From an uncultured Oscillospiraceae bacterium (GTDB lineage: Bacteria > Bacillota > Clostridia > Oscillospirales > Oscillospiraceae): DNA of 37,061 nt. The notes beneath the pieces are model-generated. The model saw only the letters and a list, made by a program, of their open reading frames with translations, was not told the origin of the DNA and did no database searches. The stretch spans positions 1 through 37,061 of the forward strand of contig CAKTVL010000018.1 of the NCBI GenBank assembly GCA_934623575.1, given 5' to 3'. Positions 22,749 through 31,741 of the stretch are shown here, piece after piece (the stretch's first letter is position 1; every line of letters begins with the position of its first letter). A program made the position numbers and the translations under genes.

Positions 22749-24059
22749 CTCCACATTTGCCGTCCCTGGGAACATGTCCACCGCCGCCGCACGGACGGCC
22801 CTGTAGCCCCGCTCGCCGAACAGCTTCACGTCCCGGGCCAGCGTGGCCGGGTCGCAGGAGACGTATACGATGCGCTCCGGCGCCATCTGCGCCGCCGCCT
22901 CGATGACCTCCGGGCTCAGCCCCTTCCGGGGCGGGTCCACGCAGATCACGTCCGGCCGCAGCCCCCTGGCGGCGAAGTCCGCTGCCACGGCCGCCGCGTC
23001 GCCGCAGAAGAACTCCGCGTTCTCTATGCCGTTGCGCCGGGCATTCTCCCGGGCGTCGTCGATGGCCTCCGCCACGAGCTCCGCGCCGATGACCCTGCCC
23101 GCCCGCCGGGCCATCACCTGCGTGATGGTCCCCGCGCCGCAGTACAGATCCAGCACCGTCTCGCTGCCGGTCAGCCCCGCAAAATCCACCGCGGTGTCGT
23201 ACAGCACCTCCGCCATGTCGTGGTTCACCTGGTAGAAGGACGGCACACTGAGCCGGAAGGACAGACCGCACAGAGTGTCCTCCAGCACGTCCGCGCCCCA
23301 CAGGGTGCGGTATTCGCTGCCCAGCACCGCGCCAGTGGGCTGGGTATTCACCCCCAGCACCACGCCCACGGCCTCCGGCAGCGCCTGGCGCATAAGCGAC
23401 ACCAGCGCGTCCTCATGGGGCAGCCTTTTCCCGTTGACCAGCACGCAGACCAGGGACTGCCCCGCCGTGTTGGTGCGGACGTACAGGTGCCGCACCAGCC
23501 CCCGCCGGATCCTTTCGTCGTAGCACGGCACGCCGTACTCCCGGATATACCGCCGCAGGGCCTCCGCCGCCGCGTCCGCCTGGGGCTTCTGGATCAGGCA
23601 CCACTCCACCGGGATCACCTGGTGGCTCCGCGCCTTGTAAAAGCCCACCTGCCCGTCGGCGGACACCGGATACTGGCTCTTGTTCCGGTAGTGCAGCTGC
23701 TCCCCGGCGCGGATGGTCTCCACGGTCACGTCGCTGCCGCCGATGCGCGCCAGCGCGTCCTGCACCCGCTGCCGCTTGGCGTACAGCTCCTCCTCCCGGT
23801 CCATGTGCCGGAAGTCGCAGCCGCCGCAGCGGCCATACCAGGGGCAGTCCGGCTCCCGCCGGTGGGGCGAGGCCCCGTACACCTGCACCACCTTGCCGAA
23901 GGCGGCGTTTTTCAGCACCTTGAGGATCAGCACGTCGCACTCCTCGTCCCGCAGCGCCCGGTGGACGAACACCGCCTGCCCGTCGATGCGGGCCACGCCC
24001 AGCCCCTCGGAGGTATACCCCTGGATGCGGGCGCGATAGATCCTGTTCTTCTCCGGCAC
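22446..24059 (-). CDS. rlmCD: 23S rRNA m5U methyltransferase with an element-encoded C-terminal tail
   Basis: The RumA/RlmCD-type enzyme methylates uridines of 23S rRNA using SAM and an Fe-S cluster. The hybrid product is 537 aa. It has an N-terminal TRAM domain (ARIQGYTSEGLGVARIDGQA), cluster cysteines in CPWYGRCGGCDF, the SAM motif VLDLYCGAGTITQVM, and the catalytic DPPRKGL and YVSCDPATLARD. Native sequence ends at FPGTANVE (residue 437). The following 100 residues (starting TICLLSKLNAKQHIE, ending LTHFGMI) come from the IME and have its lower-GC composition. GTG start 24059, three bases after the metallo-hydrolase stop. RlmCD versus RlmD specificity is not resolved. Confidence 0.93.
   Translation of the reverse strand: MPEKNRIYRARIQGYTSEGLGVARIDGQAVFVHRALRDEECDVLILKVLKNAAFGKVVQVYGASPHRREPDCPWYGRCGGCDFRHMDREEELYAKRQRVQDALARIGGSDVTVETIRAGEQLHYRNKSQYPVSADGQVGFYKARSHQVIPVEWCLIQKPQADAAAEALRRYIREYGVPCYDERIRRGLVRHLYVRTNTAGQSLVCVLVNGKRLPHEDALVSLMRQALPEAVGVVLGVNTQPTGAVLGSEYRTLWGADVLEDTLCGLSFRLSVPSFYQVNHDMAEVLYDTAVDFAGLTGSETVLDLYCGAGTITQVMARRAGRVIGAELVAEAIDDARENARRNGIENAEFFCGDAAAVAADFAARGLRPDVICVDPPRKGLSPEVIEAAAQMAPERIVYVSCDPATLARDVKLFGERGYRAVRAAAVDMFPGTANVETICLLSKLNAKQHIEINLDMDELDLTDAEKKATYQEIKDYVLEHSGLKVSSLYIAQVKQKCGIIERENYNKPKSEDAKQPQCPPDKEKAIKEALTHFGMI
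22743..22758 (-). other. Right attachment junction (rlmCD side)
   Basis: On the minus strand AAT GTG GA|G ACT ATA TGT marks the change from high-GC native codons to lower-GC element codons. The GA (22750-22751) aligns with GA at 11982-11983 in the left junction, in the same reading frame. The core is inferred from alignment. Confidence 0.7.
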
Positions 24060-24062
24060 GGC

Positions 24063-25667
24063 TCAGAACTCGAATTTGCTGATGACCTTGCTGATGGCCT
24101 CGGCAAAGGCGGCCAGGGTCTTGTTGTCCCGACCCTTGCTGCGCCGGATGAGCCCGATGAGCATGTCGCCCAGCTGCACCAGCTTCTGATACGCCGCCGT
24201 GGCCTTGGGCGCGCCCTCATAGGCCCGGGTCCTGCGCTCCGGCAGATAGCCGGCGGCCAGCTGCTTGTCGGCGATCAGGTCATACTCCTCCGTATACTGG
24301 GGCGCGTGGGCCGCAAAGCCCAGGCCCTTTACCGTCTCGGCATACACCGGCGCCACCTCCCGGTCGCCGTGTACCACGAACACATGGGTGGTCTTGGCCG
24401 GGTCGAAGTGCTTGATCCACTCCACCAGATGGTCGTGGTCCGCGTGGGAGCTCAGACCGGGGAAGTTGACGATCTTGGCCCGCACGGCGATCTCCTCGCC
24501 GAACAGCTTCACGCTCTCCGCCCCGTCCAGCAGGTTGCGGCCCAGCGTGCCCGGAGACTGGAAGCCCACGAACACCACGGCGCTGTCCGCGCGCCACAGG
24601 TTATACTTCAGGTGGTGGCGGATACGTCCCGCGTCGCACATGCCGCTGGCGGAGATGATGACCTTGGGAGTCTTGTCCATGTTCAGCAGCTTGGACTCGT
24701 CCACCGTCTCCGTCAGGTGCAGGCCGGGGAAATTGAACATGTGGGTGCCGTCCTGCACCAGGGCCAGGGCGTCCTCGTCCAGATAGCCCCGCAAGTCGCC
24801 GCAGAAAATAGTGGTGGCCTTCTTGGCCAGCGGGCTGTCCACATACACCGGGAAGTCCTTCACGGACGTCACCAGCCCCTTGTCCTTGATCTCCCGGATG
24901 AAATACAGCAGCTCCTGGGTGCGGCCCACGGCAAAGGAGGGGATGACCACGTTGCCGCCCTTGCCCAGCGTCTCGTCGATGATCTCCGCCAGCTGCCCGG
25001 TGTAGCTCCACACCTCGGTGTGGTTCCGGTCGCCGTAGGTGGACTCGGTCAGCACATAGTCCGCGCTGTCGAAGAACTGCGGGTCGCGGATGATGGGCTG
25101 GTCCACGTTGCCGATGTCGCCGGAGAACACCACGGTCCGCGTCTCGCCGCCCTCATGGCAGGTGAGCTTGATGCTGGCGCTGCCCAGCAGGTGGCCCGCG
25201 TCGATGAACTGCGCCGTGACGCCGTCCACCACCGGCACCTCCTGCCCGTATTCGCAGGTCTGGATGAACTCCCGCACCCGCATGGCGTCGGCCACGGTGT
25301 AGATCGGCTCCACCTCCGGCCGGCCCGCCCGCTTGTTCTTGCGGTTCTGATACTCCGCGTCCTGCTCCTGGATGTGGGCGGAATCCTGCAGCATGATGTC
25401 CAGCAGGTCCGCCGTCAGCCGTGTGGTGATGATCTTCCCCTGGAACCCGTTCTTGATGAGCATGGGGATGCGCCCGGAGTGGTCGATATGGGCGTGGGTC
25501 ACCAGCACCACGTCGATGCTGCCCGGATGGAAGGGCAGTGCGGTGTTGTCGATCTCGTCCCGGCCCTGCTGCAAGCCGCAGTCCACCAAAATATTCTTGC
25601 CGTTGACCTCCAGACAATGGCAGCTGCCGGTGACGCACCGGTCAGCACCGTAAAAGCGCAGCTTCAT
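24063..25667 (-). CDS. MBL-fold metallo-hydrolase, beta-CASP RNase-like
   Basis: The 534-residue protein starts MKLRFYGADRCVTGS. Zinc ligands are in THAHIDHSG, HLLGSASI and GDIGNVDQPI; the beta-CASP domain shows STYGDRNH, SASGMCDAGRIRHHL and the terminal SSHADHDHLVEWI, as in CPSF-like and YshA-type proteins. RNA processing or decay is the likely role. ATG 25667 has AAGGAG eight bases upstream; an earlier in-frame start at 25823 overlaps the promoter. It is the first gene of the operon with rlmCD, and both probably act on RNA. Confidence 0.92.
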   Translation of the reverse strand: MKLRFYGADRCVTGSCHCLEVNGKNILVDCGLQQGRDEIDNTALPFHPGSIDVVLVTHAHIDHSGRIPMLIKNGFQGKIITTRLTADLLDIMLQDSAHIQEQDAEYQNRKNKRAGRPEVEPIYTVADAMRVREFIQTCEYGQEVPVVDGVTAQFIDAGHLLGSASIKLTCHEGGETRTVVFSGDIGNVDQPIIRDPQFFDSADYVLTESTYGDRNHTEVWSYTGQLAEIIDETLGKGGNVVIPSFAVGRTQELLYFIREIKDKGLVTSVKDFPVYVDSPLAKKATTIFCGDLRGYLDEDALALVQDGTHMFNFPGLHLTETVDESKLLNMDKTPKVIISASGMCDAGRIRHHLKYNLWRADSAVVFVGFQSPGTLGRNLLDGAESVKLFGEEIAVRAKIVNFPGLSSHADHDHLVEWIKHFDPAKTTHVFVVHGDREVAPVYAETVKGLGFAAHAPQYTEEYDLIADKQLAAGYLPERRTRAYEGAPKATAAYQKLVQLGDMLIGLIRRSKGRDNKTLAAFAEAISKVISKFEF

Positions 25668-25733
25668 GGCGAAAACTCCTTCTTTTCGTGTTTCCTTATT
25701 GCCGCTTCGCGCAGCGGCCTTTCTTCCGGTATC

Positions 25734-25762
25734 AGTATACCACACTTTTCCGCCCCGCACAA
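25734..25762 (-). promoter_or_regulatory. Promoter of the MBL-rlmCD operon
   Basis: On the minus strand TTGTGC and TATACT are separated by 17 bases, about 65 bases upstream of the MBL start, in the divergent region shared with secA. Confidence 0.65.
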
Positions 25763-25810
25763 CCGCAAAGCGCCCCGCCTGCCCGGTAAAACTGTTCACA
25801 GAAAATCTTT

Positions 25811-25839
25811 TTGCATTAGACACGAGTATGTGCTATACT
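25811..25839 (+). promoter_or_regulatory. Promoter of secA
   Basis: TTGCAT and TATACT are separated by 17 bases, about 55 bases upstream of the secA start, whose ribosome-binding site is AAAGGA. It diverges from the MBL-rlmCD promoter. Confidence 0.75.
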
Positions 25840-25892
25840 GTATGTGTATTATTGTGCGCAAGTATCTTTTTACGCAGAAAGGATAAAAATAT

Positions 25893-28637
25893 ATGGGACT
25901 GTTTACCAAGGTGTTCGGCACCTACAGCCAGCGTGAGCTGAAGAGCATCTATCCCATCGTGGACAAGATCACCGCCCTGGAGGACGAATACAAAAAGCTG
26001 ACCGACGCGGAGCTTCAGGCCAAGACCCCGGAGTTCAAGCAGCGCCTCTCCGCCGGCGAGACGCTGGACGACCTCCTGCCGGAGGCCTTTGCCACCGTCC
26101 GCGAGGCCGCGGACCGCGTGCTGGGCATGCGCCCCTACCCCGTCCAGTTGGTGGGCGGTATCGTGCTGCACCAGGGCCGCATCGCCGAGATGAAGACCGG
26201 TGAAGGCAAGACCCTTGTGGCCACCCTGCCCGCCTATCTGAACGCGCTGACCGGCGAGGGTGTCCACATCGTCACCGTCAACGACTACCTGGCCAAGCGC
26301 GACAGCGAGTGGATGGGCAAGGTCCACCGCTTCCTGGGCCTCTCCGTGGGTCTGATCATCCACGACATGAAGAAGGAGGAGCGCCAGAAGGCCTATCAGG
26401 CGGACATCACCTACGGCACCAACAACGAGATGGGCTTCGACTACCTGCGTGACAATATGGCACTGTACGCCAATGAGCAGGTCCAGCGGGGCCATGCCTT
26501 CGCCATCGTGGACGAGGTGGACTCCATCCTCATCGACGAGGCCCGCACCCCCCTGATCATCTCCGGCATGGGTGAGAAGTCCACCCAGCTGTACGACATG
26601 GCCGAGATGTTCGCTTCCCGGCTGAAGAAGTTCGTGGTGGCGGAGACCGACGACAAGGAGGAGGAGGCCACCGACATCGACGCCGACTATGTGGTGGATG
26701 AGAAGTCCAAGAGCTGCACCCTCACCGCCCGCGGCATCAAAAAGGCCGAGGAGTTCTTCCACCTGGACAACCTCTCCGACCCGGAGAACAGCACCATCGC
26801 CCACCACATCAACCAGGCCATCAAGGCCCACGGCATCATGAAGCGCGACGTGGACTATGTGGTCAAGGACGGCGAGGTGGTCATCGTGGACGAGTTCACC
26901 GGCCGTCTGATGTTCGGCCGCCGGTACTCCGAGGGCCTGCACCAGGCCATCGAGGCCAAGGAGCACCTGTCCGTCCAGCGGGAGAGCAAGACCCTGGCCA
27001 CCATCACCTTCCAGAACTACTTCCGTCTCTACCGCAAGCTGTCCGGCATGACCGGTACCGCCCTGACGGAGGAGGAGGAATTCGCCACCATCTACGCCCT
27101 GGACATCATCGAAATACCCACCAACCGTCCCATCGCCCGTATCGACAATGAGGACAGCGTTTACAAGACCGAAAACGGCAAATACCGCGCCGTCATCCGT
27201 CAGGTGAAGGAATGCCACGCCAAGGGCCAGCCCGTGCTGGTGGGCACTGTCTCCATCGAGAAGAACGAGCTGCTGGGCAAAATGCTGGCCCGTGAGGGCA
27301 TCAAGCACAATCTGCTGAACGCCAAGAATCACGAGCGCGAGGCCGAGATCGTGGCCCAGGCGGGCCAGCTGGGCGCCGTCACCGTGGCCACCAACATGGC
27401 TGGCCGTGGTACCGACATCATGCTGGGCGGCAACGCAGAGTACATGGCCAAGAACGACCTGCGCAAAGCCGGCCTTACCGACGAGCTCATCGCCGAGGCC
27501 ACCGGCTACGCCGAGACTGATAACCAGGAGATCCTGGACGCCCGCCGTCTGTTCGCCGAAAAGCTGGCCCAGCACAAGGCCGAGATCGCCGGCGAGGCTG
27601 AAAAGGTCCGCGCCGCCGGCGGACTGTTCATCATCGGCACCGAGCGCCACGACTCCCGCCGTATCGACAACCAGCTCCGCGGCCGTGCCGGCCGTCAGGG
27701 CGACCCCGGCGAGACCCGGTTCTACATCTCCCTGGAGGACGATCTGATGCGTCTCTTCGGCGGCGACCGCGTCACCGGTATGATGGAGCGCCTGAACATC
27801 GACGAGGACACCCCCATCGAGAACAAGATGCTCTCCCGCGCCATCGAACAGGCCCAGACCACTGTGGAGAGCCGCAACTTCCAGGCCCGTAAGTCCGTGC
27901 TGGAGTACGACGACGTCATGAACAAGCAGCGCGAGATCATCTACGGCCAGCGCAAGCAGGTGCTGGACGGCATGGACGTCAAGGGCATCATCATGGGCAT
28001 GATGGAAAGCGCCATCGGCCACCAGGTCCGCAGCGCCTTCATGGGCCAGGAGCATCTGGACATGGCCCAGTGCAAGGAGCTGCTCCGCGGCGTGGAGGGC
28101 GTCTACTTCACCAAGTACACCGTGAAGATCGACGAGGCCCAGCTGCCCTCCCTCACCGAGGACGACTTCATCGAGATGTTCACCAGGGCCGCCGCCGACT
28201 TCTATGAGAAGAAGGAGCAGGAGATCACCCCGCCCGTCATGCGCGAGCTGGAGCGTGTGGTGCTGCTGCGTGTGGTGGACGAGTACTGGATGGACCACAT
28301 CGACGCCATGCAGGATCTGCGCCAGGGCATCCGCCTCCGGGCCTACGCCCAGACCAACCCCGTGGATGCCTACAAGAAGGAGTCCCTGGAGATGTTCGAG
28401 GAGATGGTGGACGCCATGAAGGAGGAGACGGTGCGCCGTCTGTACTCCGTCCGTCTGCGCCAGAACGAGGAGGTCAAGCGCGAGCGCGTGGCCAGCGGCA
28501 TGACCGAGAACGTGGGCGGCGACGGCACCGTGAAGAAGCGCCCCACCAAGGTGGTCAAGATCGGCCGCAACGACCTCTGCCCTTGCGGCAGCGGCCTGAA
28601 GTGGAAAAAATGCACCTGCAAGGAGTACCACTCCTGA
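25893..28637 (+). CDS. secA: Preprotein translocase subunit SecA
   Basis: SecA is the ATPase motor of Sec protein export. The 914-residue protein begins [17 protein letters not shown]. Walker A is [16 protein letters not shown] (about residues 100-115), the DEAD-like box [15 protein letters not shown] is near 205-220, and the NBD2 motifs [12 protein letters not shown] and [16 protein letters not shown] are present. It ends in a SEC-C zinc-binding motif ([19 protein letters not shown]). Length and domain order are standard. The gene has its own promoter and is followed by two hairpins. secG lies about 6 kb downstream. Confidence 0.99.
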   Translation: MGLFTKVFGTYSQRELKSIYPIVDKITALEDEYKKLTDAELQAKTPEFKQRLSAGETLDDLLPEAFATVREAADRVLGMRPYPVQLVGGIVLHQGRIAEMKTGEGKTLVATLPAYLNALTGEGVHIVTVNDYLAKRDSEWMGKVHRFLGLSVGLIIHDMKKEERQKAYQADITYGTNNEMGFDYLRDNMALYANEQVQRGHAFAIVDEVDSILIDEARTPLIISGMGEKSTQLYDMAEMFASRLKKFVVAETDDKEEEATDIDADYVVDEKSKSCTLTARGIKKAEEFFHLDNLSDPENSTIAHHINQAIKAHGIMKRDVDYVVKDGEVVIVDEFTGRLMFGRRYSEGLHQAIEAKEHLSVQRESKTLATITFQNYFRLYRKLSGMTGTALTEEEEFATIYALDIIEIPTNRPIARIDNEDSVYKTENGKYRAVIRQVKECHAKGQPVLVGTVSIEKNELLGKMLAREGIKHNLLNAKNHEREAEIVAQAGQLGAVTVATNMAGRGTDIMLGGNAEYMAKNDLRKAGLTDELIAEATGYAETDNQEILDARRLFAEKLAQHKAEIAGEAEKVRAAGGLFIIGTERHDSRRIDNQLRGRAGRQGDPGETRFYISLEDDLMRLFGGDRVTGMMERLNIDEDTPIENKMLSRAIEQAQTTVESRNFQARKSVLEYDDVMNKQREIIYGQRKQVLDGMDVKGIIMGMMESAIGHQVRSAFMGQEHLDMAQCKELLRGVEGVYFTKYTVKIDEAQLPSLTEDDFIEMFTRAAADFYEKKEQEITPPVMRELERVVLLRVVDEYWMDHIDAMQDLRQGIRLRAYAQTNPVDAYKKESLEMFEEMVDAMKEETVRRLYSVRLRQNEEVKRERVASGMTENVGGDGTVKKRPTKVVKIGRNDLCPCGSGLKWKKCTCKEYHS

Positions 28638-28646
28638 GTTATTTCA

Positions 28647-28679
28647 AACGTGATCCGCTTCGCTGTGTTCGCGTTTGAG
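28647..28679 (+). other. Inverted repeat just after secA
   Basis: TCAAACG and CGTTTGA form a 7-bp stem around about 19 bases directly downstream of the secA stop. It may help end or stabilise the transcript; the stronger terminator is at 28705-28733. Confidence 0.4.
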
Positions 28680-28704
28680 TAGCCTACAAAGCATTGCCAA
28701 ATGA

Positions 28705-28733
28705 GGGGCGGCGGCATCAGCCGCCGCCCCTTT
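28705..28733 (+). terminator. secA terminator
   Basis: GGGGCGGCGGC and GCCGCCGCCCC form an 11-bp GC-only stem with a 4-base loop, followed by TTTC. It lies about 65 bases beyond secA and about 40 bases before the next gene. Confidence 0.8.
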
Positions 28734-28770
28734 CACACACCCCCCCGGCACACACCCGAAAGGAGCCGCT

Positions 28771-29583
28771 ATGTTCCACACCCACACCCAAAACGACCTC
28801 CTGTTCCTGACCTCCGACCTGCTGGACAGCCCCGCCATCTCCCACGGCTTCTCCACCCGCCTGGGCGGCGTTTCCCCCGCGCCGTGGGACAGCCTGAACC
28901 TGGACGACCGCCGGGGCGACGACCTGGCCAACGTGCAGGAGAACTTCCGCCGGCTCTGCGCCGCCCTGCACACGGACGCGCAGCGGGTGGTCCTCAGCAG
29001 ACAGGTCCACCGGGACGACGTCCGCCTGGTCACCGCCGCCGACGCCGGCAAGGGCCTGTGGATCCCCCAGGACTACGACAGCGCCGACGCGCTGGTCACT
29101 GACGTCCCCGGCCTGTCGCTGATCGTCTTTTCCGCCGACTGCAACGTCCTGCTGCTCCACGACCCGGTGCGCCGTGTCGTCGGCGCCGCCCACGCCGGCT
29201 GGCGGGGCACCGCCGCCGGCATCGCCGCCAAAACCGTGCAGACCATGTGCGCCGCCTACGGCTGCCGCCCGGCGGACATCCGCGCCGCTGTCGGCCCCGC
29301 CATCGGCCAGTGCTGCTTCGAGACGGACGGCGACGTGCCCGACGCCCTCCATGCCGCCCTTGGCCCGGCGGCCGATTCCTATATGACCTGGAACGGCCAA
29401 AAGTGGCACATCGACCTGAAGGCCGTCAACGCCCTGTGGCTGCGCCGCGCCGGCGTCGCCCATATCGACGTCTGCTCACACTGCACCGCCTGCCGCCCGG
29501 ACCTGTACTGGAGCCACCGCCGGATGGCCCTGCGCCGGGGCGAACAGGCCGCGCTGATCTCACTGCGGGAGGATACGCTATGA
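28771..29583 (+). CDS. pgeF: Peptidoglycan editing factor / multicopper-type polyphenol oxidase (PgeF, YfiH family)
   Basis: The 270-residue protein belongs to the PgeF (YfiH/laccase-domain) family, linked to peptidoglycan quality control and to purine-nucleoside phosphorolysis in related proteins. Family motifs are present: HGFSTRLGGVS, SRQVHRDDV, the metal-binding SADCNVLLLHD and HAGWRGTAAG, and a C-terminal HCTACRPDLYWSHRR. AAAGGAG lies before ATG 28771. It overlaps the next gene by 4 bases (ATGA). The family is certain; which of the described activities applies is not. Confidence 0.93.
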   Translation: MFHTHTQNDLLFLTSDLLDSPAISHGFSTRLGGVSPAPWDSLNLDDRRGDDLANVQENFRRLCAALHTDAQRVVLSRQVHRDDVRLVTAADAGKGLWIPQDYDSADALVTDVPGLSLIVFSADCNVLLLHDPVRRVVGAAHAGWRGTAAGIAAKTVQTMCAAYGCRPADIRAAVGPAIGQCCFETDGDVPDALHAALGPAADSYMTWNGQKWHIDLKAVNALWLRRAGVAHIDVCSHCTACRPDLYWSHRRMALRRGEQAALISLREDTL

Positions 29584-31112
29584 AACGCTCACTGCTCTGC
29601 CTGCTGCTTTGTCTGCTGCTGATCGTGACCACCGGCTGCTCCGACTGGGAGGCCGCCGACGACCCCCTGGGCGAGCTCTCCGACTTCTACCAGACGGAGA
29701 ACGAGACCCCGGCGCCGGAGCCGGTGACCGCCTTCACCCTGCCCTATATCGCCGGCGGCACCCTGGACCCCGTCAGCACCACCGACGCCATGCAGCAGAC
29801 CGTGGAGGCCCTGCTGTATGAGTCCCTTTTCACCCTGGACGAGCACTTCCAGCCCCAGCCCCTGCTGGCCGACACCTATCAGTACGACGCCGACCAGCGC
29901 ACCTGGACCATCACCATCCGCGCGGACGCCGTCTTTTCCGACGGCTCCGCCGTCACGCCGGCGGACGTGGCCGCCACGCTGAACCGCGCCCGCTCCTCCG
30001 CGCGCTACGCCGCCCGGCTGCGGGACGTCAGCTCCGTCTATGTCCGCAGCAACGCCGTGGTCGTCGCCCTGTCCTCCCCTCTGGCCACGCTGCCCAGCCG
30101 TCTGGACATCCCCATCGTCAAATCCGGCACCGAGACCAACGCCGCCCCCATCGGCAGCGGTCCCTACGTCTTTGCCCGCTCCGAGGGCGGCGCGTACCTG
30201 ACCGCCAACACCCGCTGGCGGCAGAGCGGCACCCTGCCCCTGTCCACCATCGCGCTGCAGCACTGCAAGGACCTGGACTCCGCCCTCTACGCCTTCTCCT
30301 CCCGCGAGGTACAGCTGCTGACGCTGGATCTCACCGGCAGCAGCAACACCGGCGTCTCCGGCGACGGCGACTACACCGACGCCCCCACCCCCGTCATGCA
30401 GTTCATCGGCATGAACACCCGCCGCGAGTCCCTGTCCGACCCGGCCCTGCGCAAGGCCCTCAGCGCCGGCATCGACCGCGCCGCCCTGGTGTCCTCCTGC
30501 CTGCTGGGCCACGGTGCCGCGGCCCAGCTGCCCGCCTCCCCCGTCAGCTCCGGCTACGACACCGCCCTGGACACCCCCTACGATGCCGCCGCCTACCTCC
30601 GTCAGCTGAACGCCGCCCTTGGCGACGAGAGCGCCGACGCCGCGCCCCTGACGCTGACCCTGCTGGTCAATGAGGAGAGCAGCTTCAAGGTCTCCGCCGC
30701 CCAGGAGGTAGCCGTGTACCTGACTACCCCCCGCATGACCGTCACCGTCGAGGCCGTCCCCTGGGACACCTTCCTCGCCCGCCTGCAAAGCGGCGACTTC
30801 GACCTCTACTACGGCGAGTGCCGCCTGACCGCTGACTGGGATCTCACCGCCCTCCTTGGCTCCGAGGGCTCCCTGAACTACGGCGGCTGGTCCGACGAGA
30901 CCACCGACCAGCTGCTCCGCGCCTATCGCGCCTCCGGCAGCGCCGCGTCCCTGACCGCCCTCTGGCAGCACCTGCTGGACACCGCGCCCATCGTCCCGGT
31001 GTGCTTCAAATCCGTCTCCGTGGTCACCACCCAGGGCATTGTCTCCGGCCTGGCACCCACCGAGACCGACCCCCTCCGTGGTCTCAGCTGGGCCGTCCGC
31101 CTGGACAAATAA
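29580..31112 (+). CDS. Family 5 extracellular solute-binding lipoprotein (oligopeptide/nickel ABC type)
   Basis: This 510-residue lipoprotein has a signal peptide with lipobox VTTGC (Cys20). The mature domain resembles SBP_bac_5 proteins: TFTLDEHFQPQPLLADTYQY, TWTITIRADAVFSDGSAVT, ALRKALSAGIDRAALV and the later DFDLYYGEC. It would bind peptides or similar solutes for an ABC importer, but no permease or ATPase gene is in the window. ATG 29580 overlaps the pgeF stop; an upstream frame in the same phase inside pgeF is not credible. Substrate unknown. Confidence 0.85.
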   Translation: MKRSLLCLLLCLLLIVTTGCSDWEAADDPLGELSDFYQTENETPAPEPVTAFTLPYIAGGTLDPVSTTDAMQQTVEALLYESLFTLDEHFQPQPLLADTYQYDADQRTWTITIRADAVFSDGSAVTPADVAATLNRARSSARYAARLRDVSSVYVRSNAVVVALSSPLATLPSRLDIPIVKSGTETNAAPIGSGPYVFARSEGGAYLTANTRWRQSGTLPLSTIALQHCKDLDSALYAFSSREVQLLTLDLTGSSNTGVSGDGDYTDAPTPVMQFIGMNTRRESLSDPALRKALSAGIDRAALVSSCLLGHGAAAQLPASPVSSGYDTALDTPYDAAAYLRQLNAALGDESADAAPLTLTLLVNEESSFKVSAAQEVAVYLTTPRMTVTVEAVPWDTFLARLQSGDFDLYYGECRLTADWDLTALLGSEGSLNYGGWSDETTDQLLRAYRASGSAASLTALWQHLLDTAPIVPVCFKSVSVVTTQGIVSGLAPTETDPLRGLSWAVRLDK

Positions 31113-31154
31113 CGCCAGCACACCCGTAAATACAAGTAAGCTGAGGTGAACGCC

Positions 31155-31535
31155 ATGTATCTCGCCCACACCGCGCTGTTTTTCTCCGATCTGGAGCGCG
31201 CCCGTGCCTTTTTCACCACCTATTTCGACTGCACCGCCGGCGCCCTGTACCACAACCCCCGCACCGGCTTCCGCTCCTACTTCCTCACGTTTTCCCAGGG
31301 CGGCGTGCTGGAGCTGATGCAGTGGGACGTGGCCCGTCCCGCCCCGGAGGGCCGCCATATCGGCCCGGACCACATCGCCGTCAGCCTGGGCAGCCGCGAA
31401 GCCGTGGACGCCCTCACCGCCCGTCTCTGCGCGGACGGCTATCCCCTGGCCAGCCCGCCCCGCACCACCGGTGACGGCTATTACGAAAGCTGCATCCTCG
31501 GCCCCGACTCCCTCCGCCTCGAGCTCACCGTCTGA
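31155..31535 (+). CDS. VOC-superfamily (glyoxalase/bleomycin resistance-like) protein
   Basis: The 126-residue protein starts MYLAHTALFFSDLERARAFF, with the VOC signature of paired beta-alpha-beta-beta-beta modules and the C-terminal SCILGPDSLRLELTV. A GTG at 31146 is in frame, but GAGGTG lies six bases before ATG 31155, which is preferred. Substrate cannot be predicted; lactoylglutathione-lyase-like enzymes and resistance proteins share this fold. It follows the SBP gene by about 40 bases and is probably cotranscribed. Confidence 0.85.
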   Translation: MYLAHTALFFSDLERARAFFTTYFDCTAGALYHNPRTGFRSYFLTFSQGGVLELMQWDVARPAPEGRHIGPDHIAVSLGSREAVDALTARLCADGYPLASPPRTTGDGYYESCILGPDSLRLELTV

Positions 31536-31568
31536 CCCTCCTTCCCCCGTCATTGCCCGCCGCGCGTT

Positions 31569-31602
31569 GTCATTGCGAGGAGCGAAGCGACGCGGCAATC
31601 CG
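31569..31602. repeat. Interspersed repeat copy 1 (TCATTGCGAGGAG family)
   Basis: GTCATTGCGAGGAG...CGACGCGGCAATCCG, with terminal inverted ATTGC/GCAAT. A second copy lies at 33434-33471. A fragment of the flanking unit CGGATGAGGTGTCAT recurs at 31653-31667 and 33424-33438. Such repeats are dispersed in Oscillospiraceae and related genomes (recalled, not searched). Confidence 0.75.
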
Positions 31603-31693
31603 TATTCCTTTCGTAGGGGCCGAGACCCATGCCTTGCTCCTTCCGCAGGGGCGGATGAGGTGTCATCGCGCACCCCCCAAAAAAAGCACAAAA

Positions 31694-31724
31694 AAGAAGC
31701 ACCCTCCGGGGGTGCTTCTTTTTT
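31694..31724. terminator. Bidirectional terminator between VOC and surface protein genes
   Basis: AAGAAGCACCC and GGGTGCTTCTT form an 11-bp stem around a 5-base loop, followed by TTTT on the plus strand and a run of T on the minus strand. It stops both the plus-strand operon and the minus-strand surface-protein gene. Confidence 0.88.
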
Positions 31725-31741
31725 GCTCGTTTGCTCTTCTC

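Larger units (their letters stand above)
11982..22750. mobile_element. Integrative mobilizable element, about 10.8 kb, inserted in the 3' end of rlmCD
   Basis: Boundaries are placed at the aligned GTNGA cores of the two junctions. Inside are a large serine recombinase, a small ORF, a MobV relaxase, a small coupled ORF, a P4/D5-type helicase, a CHC2 primase, an excisionase-like HTH protein, an XRE regulator, a sigma-like factor, an ECF sigma/sensor pair and a small protein next to the right end. GC content falls clearly relative to the flanking core genes, and falls further in 20.0-22.1 kb. There is no type IV secretion gene, so the element is mobilizable rather than self-conjugative. Similar elements targeting the end of rum-type methyltransferase genes are known in Firmicutes. 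Confidence 0.9.

Noticed and set aside
23220..28631. Long antisense ORFs opposite rlmCD, the MBL gene and secA
   Set aside because: Same GC shadow effect; no recognised motifs, and both strands' true genes are complete.
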